Below, in pieces: positions 12,241 through 22,699 of a DNA stretch of 64,000 bases (the stretch's first letter is position 1; each line of letters begins with the position of its first letter). The position numbers and the translations under genes were made by a program. The DNA comes from Acheta domesticus. Taxonomy: Eukaryota > Arthropoda > Insecta > Orthoptera > Gryllidae. The stretch covers positions 136,600,991 to 136,664,990 of the forward strand of contig JAHLJT010004567.1 of the NCBI GenBank assembly GCA_031308135.1, written 5' to 3'. A model generated the notes under the pieces. It did no database searches, was not told the DNA's origin, and saw only the letters and a list, made by a program, of their open reading frames with translations.

Positions 12241-12900
12241 CTTTGCTTTAAATAATGCCATACAAAGTTTTTCGAGAACCATTGTGAAAACTAGCTCAAA
12301 ATTCCGCATTTTCAGAAACGCTCAAACACCATTTTCTCAAAAACGGCTCCAAATTGTTTCTTCGAAGTTTTGGAATGGATAGTGTTAATTACACTCTTTA
12401 ATATGACGTGAAGTTCAAATTGGGGTATTTTTTGGTTTTTGCAAATATTCCACAAATGTCATTTTTTTGAAATATCTCTCACACCGTTAATATGCACATT
12501 TACAGCAATTTTTAAACACTACTGTATTTGTAAGTTAAAGTGCTTCAAAAGGCTTCAAATGAAGTTTTTCGAAACCTTATACATTTTCTGTGAAAAGGAG
12601 TTTTAATTTCACATTTTTAGAAGCGCTTAAACGCCATTTTCTTAAAAACGCCTCCAAATGTTTCAAAGAAAATTGTCTTTTAGGTGTAGGTTTTAGTGTT
12701 CTTTAATATTCAAAAATTTATATTATGTTTTACCACTAGGAAAGCGAAAAATTAAGAAAATATCAAACACTAGTGGTGCTACAGAATGGCACAGCCTTTC
12801 CCATATTAGTTTTATATTTCCTTGGGTCTGGGCCATCTATTCGGAATTACCATATGCTCTTGCCAGCTACCATCTGTCACCGCCCAAAGTACGACACAAT
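12240..12900 (+). repeat. Repeat module Q, direct copy 2
   Basis: Aligns with 11330-11900. Sub-unit landmarks fall at about 12328 and 12632 (304 bp apart). It ends near the CACCGCCCAAAG block, also seen inverted near 8205. Confidence 0.65.
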
Positions 12901-13429
12901 TTCTACCCGTCCATCTCTCCGTCACAATTTCTGTTAATTGAACTGACGACTCACTACTGTCGTTCATGAGGCAGCACTTTGGCACGGTCTAACACTGCTT
13001 GTCCTCACACGATACGTGCCTTAAGACTAATTGCGTTATGCACAAGTATCATCCAGCAAGAGTCCCTAATCTCTTCCGGTATAAATCATTTTCAATACAA
13101 CGCCCATGTGCTGTTTCAGAACAGGGGTCGTATTCCCTTCCGAGTGAAATTGCACTAGTTGTCGCATTCAGATCCTCGTGGGGGAATTGTGAATGTGCAG
13201 AAAGCGTGATCCTTTAACTGAGTACTGAATTCAGAGTACTGGGCTCGGTCAAACATCCTTTTCATTCTTCCTCTTTTTCTCCTCCCCCCTCTTCCCCTGA
13301 GTCCAAGCAAACTGGCGTATGAAAATCGCAGTGATCGCTGCACCGCGAAAGCGTTTAATACATAAACGTCGAGCGGGTTGCATGATAAAAGAACAGGCGA
13401 CAACGATTCGCAGGGCCAAATATTCTTTC

Positions 13430-13785
13430 ACTTACGTAGTATAGTCACAGTATTGTAACGCAGCAAAAACAGCGATTTTTCGCCAGAAAAGCTCTTCTTG
13501 TACTAGAATCGAAAAAGTAAATAGATCTTGTTCCTGTATGTTATTAATTACGTCTTCTTCCACAGTGTGCAGTAAGAATCCATGTTTGGTGGATCCTTCT
13601 TACTGATATATCGATTGACGGCAAAACGTGTGTTTGTCTAATCATCTTTGAACAATGTAGCGGCTAAACCATAAGCAGGATTTTCACAAAAATTGCTTTT
13701 CCGCGGTAAATCTGACTGATGTCGCGCTCCCTTAAGTTTGAAACGGATATTTTGTTATTGGGGCTACTTTATATGAAGCCTCACC
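13430..13785 (+). repeat. Repeat family P, diverged older copy
   Basis: A degraded P copy: ACGTAGTATAG, GTAACGCAGC, TTTTTCGCCAGAAAA, then GGATCCTTCTTACTGATA and GCGGCTAAACCATAAG in the family order. Divergence is much higher than in the copy that follows, suggesting insertion at different times. Confidence 0.5.
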
Positions 13786-13789
13786 TTTT

Positions 13790-14246
13790 TACTTTCCCGT
13801 ATACGTACGTATATACGGAGTAATATACGTAGTAGAGGGAAAGTTGGTAATGCTGCGCGAAAAACCGGCGAATTTTCGGGGGAAAAAAGTTCAATCCCGG
13901 GCGCTGATAACGAAAAAGTGGATAAAATCAGTTGCTAAATTAAGAAAAAAAATCCCCTGACACGTGGTGTAGCCAGAATCCCTCTTTTGAGGGTCCTTGA
14001 TACCGAAAAACGAATTGGAAGGAAAACGTCCGTCTGTCCGTCCGTCCGTCGGTGAATATTACTTTCGCCTAAATCATAGGTACGATTCCTTCCAAAATGG
14101 ATATTCCACGGTTGATCAGGTTTGAGTCAAAGCTTTGAGATTTTGAAAAAGATTCTTTAAAATTTGGAGGTACTTTATATGAAGCCCTCCGGACATTTTC
14201 AAAATTTTCTCAAAAACGGCTCCAATTTTTTTCTTTAAATTTCTTA
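13790..14246 (+). repeat. Repeat family P, copy interrupted by a LINE
   Basis: Well-conserved P head (TTTCCCGTATACGTACG at 13792) and body, broken at the (TTTA)n stretch at 14246-14263 where a LINE 3' end begins. P-like sequence resumes at about 15151. Confidence 0.75.
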
Positions 14247-15150
14247 TTTATTTATTTATTTTGTCAAAAAAACAGTAAAAACTGTATATGACGTGTGGGG
14301 AAAGAAATTTATCTGCGCACATTTTCTTGAGGGCCAGAATTTTATTTAAAAAAAACAACGAAAAAATTAATTTAGAAAATAATTATTTTAGAAAAATAAA
14401 GATATTTGAAAAATGTTTTTTCCCGAGTTATAGAAAATCAATTTCAACTGTAAATGAACTACAAGCAAAAGGAGTGCTCAACAAAACGTGCGCACAGTGA
14501 AGCTACATTTACGTCCAGAAGCAAAACAAGGGGCCATCTCAGCATTTGCTCTATGGATCAGGGAAACTGGACAAAAACCTGATCGAGATGGGGGTCATTG
14601 ACCCGGAAGCTGAAGTACATTACTTGTTACAGGCGTATTAAATATTTTTTTAAATGTATACAATGCAAACATAAACTAATTCATTATATATCTTTGTTTT
14701 ACTTTTACATTATTTTTCTTTTTCACGATCAGTATAGTCTCTAATTGTATAGAAACAGTTTTGCAGCAGAAAAGATTTTACTTTTAACTTAAATTTGTAT
14801 ACCGACTTTAATTGTTTTATGTCATCTGGCAATGCGTTGTAAAGTAACGTACATGTATTGTATGTTGATTTCTTGTACTGAGCTGTTGATACTGACACTT
14901 GATGCACGTGATTTCTACGGCGTGTGTTGTAATTATAAATATCAATATTGCATGAAAATATGTTCCGTCCGTTAAGTAGGTCGTTTTTGACAAATATTAC
15001 AGATTCGTAAATAAATAGACAAGGCAATGGTAGGATTCCCAGCTCAATGAAAAGAGGCTTGCAGGAATCACGTGGAAGGCATTTTTTCGTTCCAGTCGTA
15101 TTTTCATTCCAGTTCCTGAATTTTCGTAAAACGCATAAGTTTATAAGTTT
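14247..15150 (-). mobile_element. 3' part of a non-LTR retrotransposon (LINE)
   Basis: The minus-strand frame at 14710-15168 encodes the C-terminal end of a reverse-transcriptase ORF. Landmarks typical of arthropod LINE ORF2 tails are RDSCKPLFIELGILPLPC, then IYNYNTRRRNHVH, LYNALPDDIKQL and a C-terminal LLQNCFYTIRDYT. Only about the last 130 residues remain, and the catalytic YxDD region is absent. On the minus strand the element ends at 14246-14263 in (ATAA)n, a common LINE tail. It is inserted in repeat P with loss of about 100 bp of P. The stretch 14510-14640 may be a further insertion in its 3' region. Clade not assigned. Confidence 0.65.
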
Positions 15151-15500
15151 CTTGGTGTCTTCCTTCAACTACAATAATGAAGAGAGACACTTTCGTTAAT
15201 GAAATTTGCACATCAAAAATAGATAATAAAATAAGATCATGTTCAATTTTTCGAAAATATGAGCAGATTTTTGTGTAATTTTACGTGAAGCAGACAATTT
15301 TTAAGCAATTATTTTCTCATAACCGGCTCCAAGTTTTTCTGTAATTTTATCCCTTGTAGGCAGCAAAGAGCCGTAAAGAAAGTTGTGCTGGTCCCATTTT
15401 TGGCGCATTTCTGTTTTTAAAAATTGCAAACAACAAAAAATCAATCTTCTGCTTATATATGTCATTAACATTTTGAAATCACAATGAAGCACTCATTTCG
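15151..15500 (+). repeat. Repeat family P, diverged tail after the LINE
   Basis: Resumes with GGTGTCTTCCTTCAACTAC, equivalent to the GGCGTCTTCCTACAACTAC block of other P copies, then CTCATAACCGGCTCC. More diverged than the left flank. Confidence 0.5.
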
Positions 15501-16014
15501 GATGCACAACAAATATAGAGGGAAAACTACCATCGTAAGGGGCATTATTAGCAGAGTCGCAGTTTGTATTTTTCTCCCCCTTCCGTGAATGTAGTTATGT
15601 CCGTTCCCTTATTTTCATTCTTTGTCATAAACCTCAAACGTGTTTTCTATATTACTCTCTGAACGTCTAGGCATTATTTAATCAGGATAATCCTCCCAAC
15701 ACCAGCCCCCAATGGTGCCATTTGCGCAGTCCGCAATTACGTCATCTCCACTTCATTTTCTAACACCTTCTTCATTAGTCTTTCTCCGTGTTCCATATCG
15801 GCATCATCTCAACCCCATCTTCCATCCACTTCTCTCCCTCGCAATTCGCCCTCCTCCTCCCCTCCTGGTGCAGCCTCCATCAACCACTTCAGTCTTTACT
15901 TGCACTTCAGTCTTCACCCGCACTCACATGTCCACAACTCGCTAACGCCTTCTCACCCACCCCTCAACGGGGCCGTTTTTGCGCCGACCGATCCAACCCC
16001 CATCTCTACCCTTT
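15500..16014. other. Pyrimidine-rich spacer
   Basis: C/T-rich on the + strand at 15690-16010, with no recognisable gene or element ends. Confidence 0.3.
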
Positions 16015-16536
16015 TGGCCTGGAGAGATGACTCAGTGCATCAACCGCGAGGTCCTATGTTCCAGTCCCGATGACGGGAGGATTTTCGACACTAGCTTTTG
16101 AGCTAGGTTGAATTCAGTCGCTGTCTGGGAGAGAATTCTAGCGGCCGGCTGCTCTGATGGGTAGTTTTCCGTGATTTCTCCGATCAAACAGGCGAATGCC
16201 GGGGTAGTACCATAAGAAACGGGCCACAGTCCGCGCGTGATCTTTCTTTCCTCTTCCTTGTCCTATTCTCACCCCCTTACACACACACACACAAACAAGC
16301 ACTACACTACCACACGTGCCGGGAGACCGGTCGAGGGATTAGAGCTTATTCAGGCTGGGACGGTGCCCCGCTGGTGGGAGATACCTAGTTCGGGGGATAA
16401 CCCCGCTAGTCGGCGCCGTATCTCGCCATCCTGCAGGAAAAGATCAACGCCACCTCCCGAAGAAAAACACACACTACACGTACGGTGCTAATGACCTAAC
16501 TAGTTGACGCGCCCGGAATCACGAACAATCAATCTA
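16015..16536 (+). mobile_element. Long tRNA-headed SINE, copy A
   Basis: Near full-length copy of the main SINE family of the window, about 520-550 bp. The head has a weak B box (ATGTTCCAGTCCCG). The body shows GGTTGAATTCAGTCGCTGTC, GAATTCTAGCGGCCGGCTG, GCGAATGCCGGGG, CGGGCCACAGTCCGCGCG and TCTTTCTTTCCTCTTCC. An AC-rich stretch follows, then GCCGGGAGACCGGTCG. The 3' end reads GGAATCACGAACAATCAATC. The tail unit is AATC. No coding capacity. Confidence 0.8.
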
Positions 16537-16539
16537 CCA

Positions 16540-17110
16540 ATTTGTGCAACCTTCTTCACACTCGTACGCTGTCCGTGGTGCCGCTGTCGGCGCACCGCCT
16601 ACCTCGCCGCCCCCGCTGCCCTCGGCGGGTCGGCGACCGAACGCGTGCGCTCGCTTGCGCGCGCTTATCCGGCGCATCGCGCGCGCGCGGCGCGGCGGCG
16701 GCGGCGGCGGCGAGCGTCCCCGCGCGTATGAATATGCAAGCGCCCGTCCGCCCCCCCGCCCGGCCCCGCCCCACCACCCGGTGGCGGCGTAGTTTTTCCG
16801 CGGACCGTGACCTCGTCGGAGCTCGCCCGCCGCCGCCACCGCCGCCGCCACCGCCGCCGCCGGGATTTTTTGCGCGTGCCGCGGGTCGGACGCCGCCGCC
16901 TGGCCCCGCCCCCCGCCCCCCGCCCCCCGCCCCCGCCGCCCCCGCCGTTCTCGCTTTGTCCGGGCCATGCATATGCAGAGCGGGGCACCGCCGGCGGCGC
17001 GGAACTCCGACAGTCAGCGCGGGCGGCGGTGGGGGCAGGGGCGGGGGGTGGTTGATCAAAGGCGAGCCCCGCTCCGGATCGGCAGTTGGGCTCGGGAACG
17101 GTTTGCGGGC
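16540..17110. promoter_or_regulatory. CpG-rich block (CpG-island-like)
   Basis: Very GC-rich with abundant CpG, CCG/CGC runs and GCGCGC stretches, sharply bounded by AT-rich DNA. It contains two ATGCA-type octamer-like sites in GC-rich context (TATGAATATGCAAG near 16728; CATGCATATGCAG near 16967). Long frames on both strands here are low-complexity Arg/Pro/Gly by-products. It could be a promoter or 5' exon, but no downstream gene is visible in the next 2 kb on either strand. Confidence 0.4.
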
Positions 17111-19602
17111 TCTCGTGGCATGTTGCTTTGTGATGTCGCTATGCCTGTGTCCAGAGCACTCGTTAAGCACTGTTTGATTCGATCGACGTGTTCGCAGAAT
17201 GCGTTAAGTACTCTTTAAAGCGGTTGGTGGAGTGTTGCCAAGCGCGCTCCGGAGCACTCGCAGCAGATGTAAGGAGATGACTTGTCACAGGGTTAGCTTT
17301 TACGACTGCCAATTATTCTTTGACCTGAAATGGATTGACTGGTGGAATACACAAATCATTTTGACGCTTCTATACCTCGAAATCGTGTATACAGGCCGGT
17401 ACTAGTCAATAATATCTTTGCAAACATAGTGTTCACGATTACTCATGAACAAAACTCAACGTTCAGGCAGCCCAGCCGCTTGGCCTTGATGCCTGTGGGA
17501 GATTGCAGATAACACTGACGTGCCTGCCCTTCTTGCTTATTCGAGAACGTTTTACAATAGTCTTACATCATATTTCTCTTTTCTTTGACTCACCTGTGAC
17601 TAAATTGCAGTAAATGATGAAGATAACATTCTGAGCGCGTTTACAAATGTTCATTTCAACTACGTAGTACTACAATTGCTACTGTACTCTTGAAAACTAG
17701 ATATTTCCCTGCCTGCACGCATGAATTTGATGTTCGTCATCACTTCGTATGTCTTCAACCATCCTCCCTTTGACTTCGCGTTCTCAAACCGCGTGAGAAC
17801 AAACTGAAATCGCATAAAACAAATGCAGATGTTTTCAGTCATTTGCAGATGTCATTTATTATGTGGGAGTTTCTTGGCAAGAGGTCAAACTATAAACTCT
17901 ATACGTTTTGTTCTGTCTTTTATCTTTTTTCCAACTCACATCTCACTTCAGGTATATTTCCCACATCACAGCGAAACTACGTATCAAATTAGATTTATTT
18001 ATCCAAGTAACGTGTGAGTTCTATTAGTTCGTATCTATGTTCTCAGATACTATGCATACTATACTATGCGAATCACGTGAAATATTTAATGTGTACACAT
18101 CTTTTCAATATACTGAATGGTCTTTGTGATAAAAATGTCTAGAGATTCGATTTTGGAATACGCTAATGGATTAAAGTGCATATCCGAAGCAAAAATGTTT
18201 TCACGTTATGCGCGTTACTGCCCGCAGCAATGGCGGTTGATGTCCCCCAAAGTTGGGAGTTGCAGCTTCATGGAACGACGGAAATGTAATTTAAATACAT
18301 TTTCTTATGCTCTGCTGTACTGAGAGTTCCTTCTAATGTTAACAGCAATCTGTTTTTTATGTGGCTTCCAGAACCTTCACGTTTCTTCTATCTTTCTATT
18401 ACGTGGTTTAAATTCTTTAAACATAACGAAAATAAGAGATTGGTTGCGCGTTTAAGCCAGAATTCGTCAGCATTGTCACTTCCAAATAATATACTGAAAA
18501 GGAAAAAAGCAGATCAGCCTTCGAATCACATTCACATTGCCACGTGCGTTTACTATAAAATGCACACTTGAATTTTTGATTAAATGCACGTTTTTCAGAT
18601 TTTACATTTTAAATACAATTTTGATAAATTGGAATAGACCTTTCAAGAATCTTAATACCTAGTTTTTCTGCCGTAGGGATGAAGCAAAAAGAATTTTATT
18701 TAATTTTACACCTAATTCATTGCCTAACACCGAGGAAATAAATATTGATCACTCCTAATCTTCACTAAACTAAGGATAAAAATCGCACAAAAAAGTATGC
18801 TCAAAATCGGCAGTATTTTTATTTCGTTGAGAAAGAAGATTGGATGGTATCAGTTCACAACCAGCAGGAGCTACGACTAGTTCACAAACAGCAGGACAAC
18901 CACAATAACAACAGTAAAATAAGAATTTCTCTGCCGAAAATTCGCAGTTTTCCGGCGCACGATTATATAACTTTCTCTTCTCCCGAAGAACTTCTTAAGC
19001 CGAAAAAATATAAATCCCCAAAACAATTGTGGTTCGATTTCTTACACTCACTCGTATGCACGACGCAAAATCACATGGAGAATTGACACTACAAGAACTG
19101 CACGCGATCATACCCAGATATCCAACAGAAAAATTCGCCGATTTCCTCCATAGTATTACGAGTACAATATTTTCTCTGTAGAGCATAGGCAGTACAATTT
19201 TTTCCAGGGCGTTCAATCTTTGCACACAAGAAGTTGCACTCTTCAAATATTGATTTTGGATAAATAAATATTATATAATACGAAATGAATTCACCAAACA
19301 TCCTAAAAATAAAAAGTTAAAAATTGAGTAAATTCTATTCCTTCAACAATGCACATAGTTTACAGTGATATTTAGACGAACACAGAAAACTGGTATTTCC
19401 TTCGGAGTCCGTCAAGGCCGGTGAGCTCCATTGCAATGTTCGCCTTTGGCGCTTTGTATGTTTTGGTGAAGTACAAAAACGCATAGGGAACGGCCTAGTA
19501 CTCGATGCTTAAGGAAGCGCGTTAGGTCGAATCGCTTGTTCTTCACAGTGTTAAACGTCCATAACCGTGACGTCACACATCGGTGCGCTCTCCGGCTTGC
19601 AA

Positions 19603-19643
<41 letters not shown>

Positions 19644-19740
19644 AGCGCTTGACGTGTGTTCTGTGATGTCAAAATAATTTCGTACATTGCTATTGCAGCA
19701 ATATCTCGATTATTAAATGACATTGAGTCGAGTAAACATA
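17111..19740. other. Spacer without recognisable genes
   Basis: Mixed-composition sequence with frames under 85 codons and no domain motifs. It includes (AC)17 at 19605-19639 and a TGACGTCA palindrome at 19568-19575. Confidence 0.4.
19605..19639. repeat. (AC)n microsatellite
   Basis: About 17 uninterrupted AC dinucleotides. Confidence 0.95.
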
Positions 19741-19952
19741 TTCTTAATAAGTATCCAGAGATCCTAAGCACGAGCCGTCACTGCCATGAAGTAACCTTTA
19801 TTTGAAAAACAATTATTGACAAAGTGCAAAATTTCGCACAGGTCCTTCTAATAAAAGTATCTGGAGATTCTAAATACGAGCCGCCACTGCCGTGAAGTAA
19901 TCTTTAGTTATAAAACAGTTATTGACAAAGTGCAAAGTTTTCGCACGGATCC
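19741..19952. repeat. Two-copy tandem repeat, ~106-bp unit
   Basis: Units 19741-19845 and 19846-19952 share the order AATAAGTAT/AATAAAAGTAT, ACGAGCCG, CACTGCC, TGAAGTAA, TATTGACAAAGTGCAAA and TTCGCAC, at roughly 83-85% identity. The second unit abuts the pogo-like element directly. Confidence 0.85.
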
Positions 19953-20256
19953 ATATACAGTCGACTCCGTTTATAGTGTACTCGGATATAGTGAACCCTC
20001 AGTTATAGTGAACTTAGGTCAATGGTCCCGTTTCACTTACATTTCAAATAAGCATAAGAACTTTCGGTTATAGTGAACCTGAACCTCGGTGGTAGTGAAC
20101 GTAGGAGATACTTCCTGGAAATTAATTGGATCTCGTATGTCATTGGGAGATTAAAGCGCCTCCGGAGAGTGGGATGGTTTTCCAACAGTGCAAGAGGCAT
20201 TGAAAGGTGTCTAGAGTGTATTGTGATCGAGACAGAGGACAATGCGAAATCAAGTA

Positions 20257-21551
20257 CGAGGGGCACTAGATAAGTTTTCTACCTAAGTAAGAAATAACTG
20301 AGATAGATTGAACATTTTATTATTTCTTTTCAATATAATCCCCTTCGAGTTCAATACACTTTCTCCACTTTTCAATCAAGGATGATATTCCAGAAAAATA
20401 AAAATTATTTTCCTGTCCTTCAAAGTACTCATTTACAGCACTCTTCACATGTTCATTGGACTCAAATCGACGACCACGCAAGTTTTTTTTTAGATTTCTG
20501 AACAGAAAATAGTCACTGGGGGCTAAATCTGGACTGTAGGGTGGGTGGTTTAATTCTTCAAAGCCACAGTCCCTAATTGCAGCAATTGATTTCCGGGACT
20601 TGTGCACGGGCGCGTTGTCGTGAAGAAGGAGCACCCCTTTAGACAGCTTCCCACGACGCTTCTCCTTTATGGCATTCCTCAAATTGAGAAGAGTGTTAGC
20701 ATAGGACTCACCAGTAATTGTTTTCTTGTTTTCCATGAACTCTATAAGCAAAATGCCCTGTGAATCCCAAAAAACGGTGGCCATGAGTTTGCCTGCAGAT
20801 GGTTGCGTCCGAAACTTTTTCGGAGTTGGAGAACCCTTATGCTTCCACTGCATTGATTCTTGTTTTGTTTCAGGATCCCAAAAATGTACCCATGTTTCAT
20901 CTCCCGTGACGATTTGAGCGATATAGTTGTCCGGATCCGACTCAAAAAGTCTCAAATTCTCCTCGCACATTTCCACTCGCCACTGCTTATGGAGAGGAGT
21001 GAGCATTCTGGGCACCCATCTTGAACAAACTTTTGACATGCCTAAACGTTCATGAAGAATGCTCAAAACTGTTGGCTCAGACACTTCGAACTCTCTAGCT
21101 ATTGTTGCCACTTTGACACGTCTATCATGCATTACAAAATCTTCTATTTTCTTACACATTTCCGAAGAAGTCACTTCCACAGGTCTGCCAGAGCGCGGAT
21201 CGTCTTCGATTGATTTTCTGCCCCATTTAAACTGCTTAGACCAGTACTTCACCTGGAAATAGGAAGGTGCACTATCACCAAACACTGCCAGCATCCGTGA
21301 ATGGATATCTTTGGGCCCGGTGCCTTCCTTCGTGAGAAATTTGATGACAGCTCGGTGCTCCAACTTCGCCTGATCCATGACTATTTCGCACAGCACTACA
21401 ATTGGCAACCGATTTCTCTGCGACTTGTGAGCGAAATGGTCTGAAACTTGGAAGAAAGCATGTTCAGACATGTCTGAACTTGTAACGTCATGCGCGCCCC
21501 GCTCAAAAGTCGGTAACTTGGTTAGGTAGAAAACTTATCTAGTGCCCTCCG
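20257..21551 (-). mobile_element. Full-length mariner transposon, 1,295 bp
   Basis: The 30-bp terminal inverted repeats 20257-20286 and 21522-21551 match at 28 of 30 positions (shared core GGGCACTAGATAAGTTTTCT) and are flanked by TA duplications at 20255-20256 and 21552-21553. Length is typical for mariner. It encodes one intact transposase on the minus strand and lies inside a pogo-like element, so it is the younger insertion. Near-identical ends and an undamaged frame suggest recent mobility. Confidence 0.95.
20320..21378 (-). CDS. Mariner transposase (DD34D), intact
   Basis: Cut-and-paste DNA transposase of the mariner family; it binds the 30-bp terminal repeats and moves the element to TA sites in the nucleus. 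I start at the ATG at 21376-21378 (352 codons). The frame is open 31 codons further upstream, but 352 is close to the usual ~345 residues. Visible parts: N-terminal paired-type helix-turn-helix DNA-binding halves (about residues 1-55 and 75-115), the GRP linker motif in SGRPVEV (63-69), a variant WVPRMLT (121-127) of the WVPHEL motif, and the catalytic triad. The triad is D160 (VTGDETW), D254 (LLHDNAP) and D289 (LAPSDYFLF), with exactly 34 residues between the last two aspartates. HPPYSPDLAPSDY is canonical. No stops or frameshifts, so it could be active. Subfamily not assigned. The WVPRM variation is the only odd residue in a conserved motif. Confidence 0.95.
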   Translation of the reverse strand: MDQAKLEHRAVIKFLTKEGTGPKDIHSRMLAVFGDSAPSYFQVKYWSKQFKWGRKSIEDDPRSGRPVEVTSSEMCKKIEDFVMHDRRVKVATIAREFEVSEPTVLSILHERLGMSKVCSRWVPRMLTPLHKQWRVEMCEENLRLFESDPDNYIAQIVTGDETWVHFWDPETKQESMQWKHKGSPTPKKFRTQPSAGKLMATVFWDSQGILLIEFMENKKTITGESYANTLLNLRNAIKEKRRGKLSKGVLLLHDNAPVHKSRKSIAAIRDCGFEELNHPPYSPDLAPSDYFLFRNLKKNLRGRRFESNEHVKSAVNEYFEGQENNFYFSGISSLIEKWRKCIELEGDYIEKK

Positions 21552-21839
21552 TATAATGATAGCACGAACTCTGGAGAAGGATCTAGAGGAATTACTTATG
21601 AAAAATGTACAAAGCAAACAATTGAAAATTATTATTTGCGTACAAATAAAGATATTGAAATGTTTAGTTAGTGCTGTTAACGTATTTTGCTGGATCTATT
21701 AATAAAATCAATAATTGTGGAGAAATTCCATTTCATTTTGACATTGGTTATAGTGAACTAAACATGTTAGTTCCCGGAAGTTCATTAGAACCGGAGTCGA
21801 CTGTAGTTAGACTTTAATATAAATGTACAACGCCGTATT

Positions 21840-22260
21840 TCGCCTGGCGCTTTGGCGCCCTGGGCAGCCCGTGATTGCGCTCTGTGCCGTCGTCCTGAAC
21901 GCGCGGGGCAAATGAAGGAAGTGCCCCGCGCTCGGCCCGTCGGCACGCGCTCTCCCTCCGACGGGCGACGCGATGGGTAACGGGGCCGGCGGGGGCGCGC
22001 AGCGTGTGGCCAGGGGCGTGACGGTGCGTCACGGGAGGTGGGAGGGCGAGCGTGCAGGAAGCGCCGGGGGGGGGGGAGGGGGGCAGGCGCGGTGGCGGAA
22101 GCGCAGTGGCAGGTGCGGGCGGGCGGACGCGCGGCAATTACGGGCAGTCAGCGCCCGAGTCAGGGCCTTGCAACTCTCCATCAAAACCGGGGACAAAGCT
22201 CGAGGGTGCTATTATAGGAGGCGCTAGTGGCGCGGGGTACAGCTGCAGGTTAGGCTCGCC
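21840..22260. other. GC-rich, CpG-rich block
   Basis: Dense CpG and G runs. It contains GCGGCAATTAC at 22131-22141, whose complement recurs in the 38.5-kb GC-rich block. Long frames are low complexity on both strands. No gene is assigned. Confidence 0.4.
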
Positions 22261-22643
22261 AACATCCGCATGTAAAAATGGGCTAATTTGCGAGAAATGC
22301 GAAAAGTGTCTTCTAAATGTTCGATTATTATTCATAATATAGCCGTATAAGAAATCGCTGAAAAAAGCGCGAACATCGATGCTATCTTTTGTAACAATAC
22401 GCATCTGCTTGCGTCTCGCGAACCCACGGAGCAGCCACGTATCCTTGGCAGCAGTTCGTATTTTAGTTCCTGACGGAAGGTGATAGAGGAGAGCGTGCCA
22501 CTGTAACGGTGTCCCCCACGGTAATATGGGAGTTAAAAGGCCCTGGCCCGAGCCCCCTAGCCAACAGGCTGCGGCTCCTCCGCATTGCGATTCGCGCGCG
22601 CAGCTTGTTCGTCGTGCACAGCAGAGATTTCTCGCAGTCCGTG

Positions 22644-22645
<2 letters not shown>

Positions 22646-22681
<36 letters not shown>
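22646..22681. repeat. (ATC)12 microsatellite
   Basis: Twelve uninterrupted ATC trinucleotides. Confidence 0.95.
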
Positions 22682-22684
<3 letters not shown>

Positions 22685-22699
22685 AAAGCCAAAAAGTGC

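Larger units (their letters stand above)
19958..21803. mobile_element. Pogo/Tigger-like non-autonomous element split by a mariner
   Basis: The termini read CAGTCGACTCCG on both strands, with 18 of the first 21 bases matching, flanked by TA on both sides (19956-19957 and 21804-21805). Without the nested mariner the element is about 550 bp and has no transposase. The motif TATAGTGAAC occurs exactly at 19987, 20004, 20069 and 21749, with partial copies at 19973 and 20090. CAGTCGACTC-type ends and TA duplication fit pogo/Tigger of the Tc1/mariner group. The subterminal motif copies may be transposase-binding sites, which is inference. Confidence 0.75.

Noticed and set aside
16534..17218. Many overlapping long frames (up to 211 codons) on both strands
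   Set aside because: All are Arg/Pro/Gly/Ala low complexity from CpG-rich repeats. No domain and no preferred frame.
21379..21471. Transposase start 31 codons further upstream
   Set aside because: The extension is absent from typical mariner transposases. The ATG at 21378 gives the expected length.
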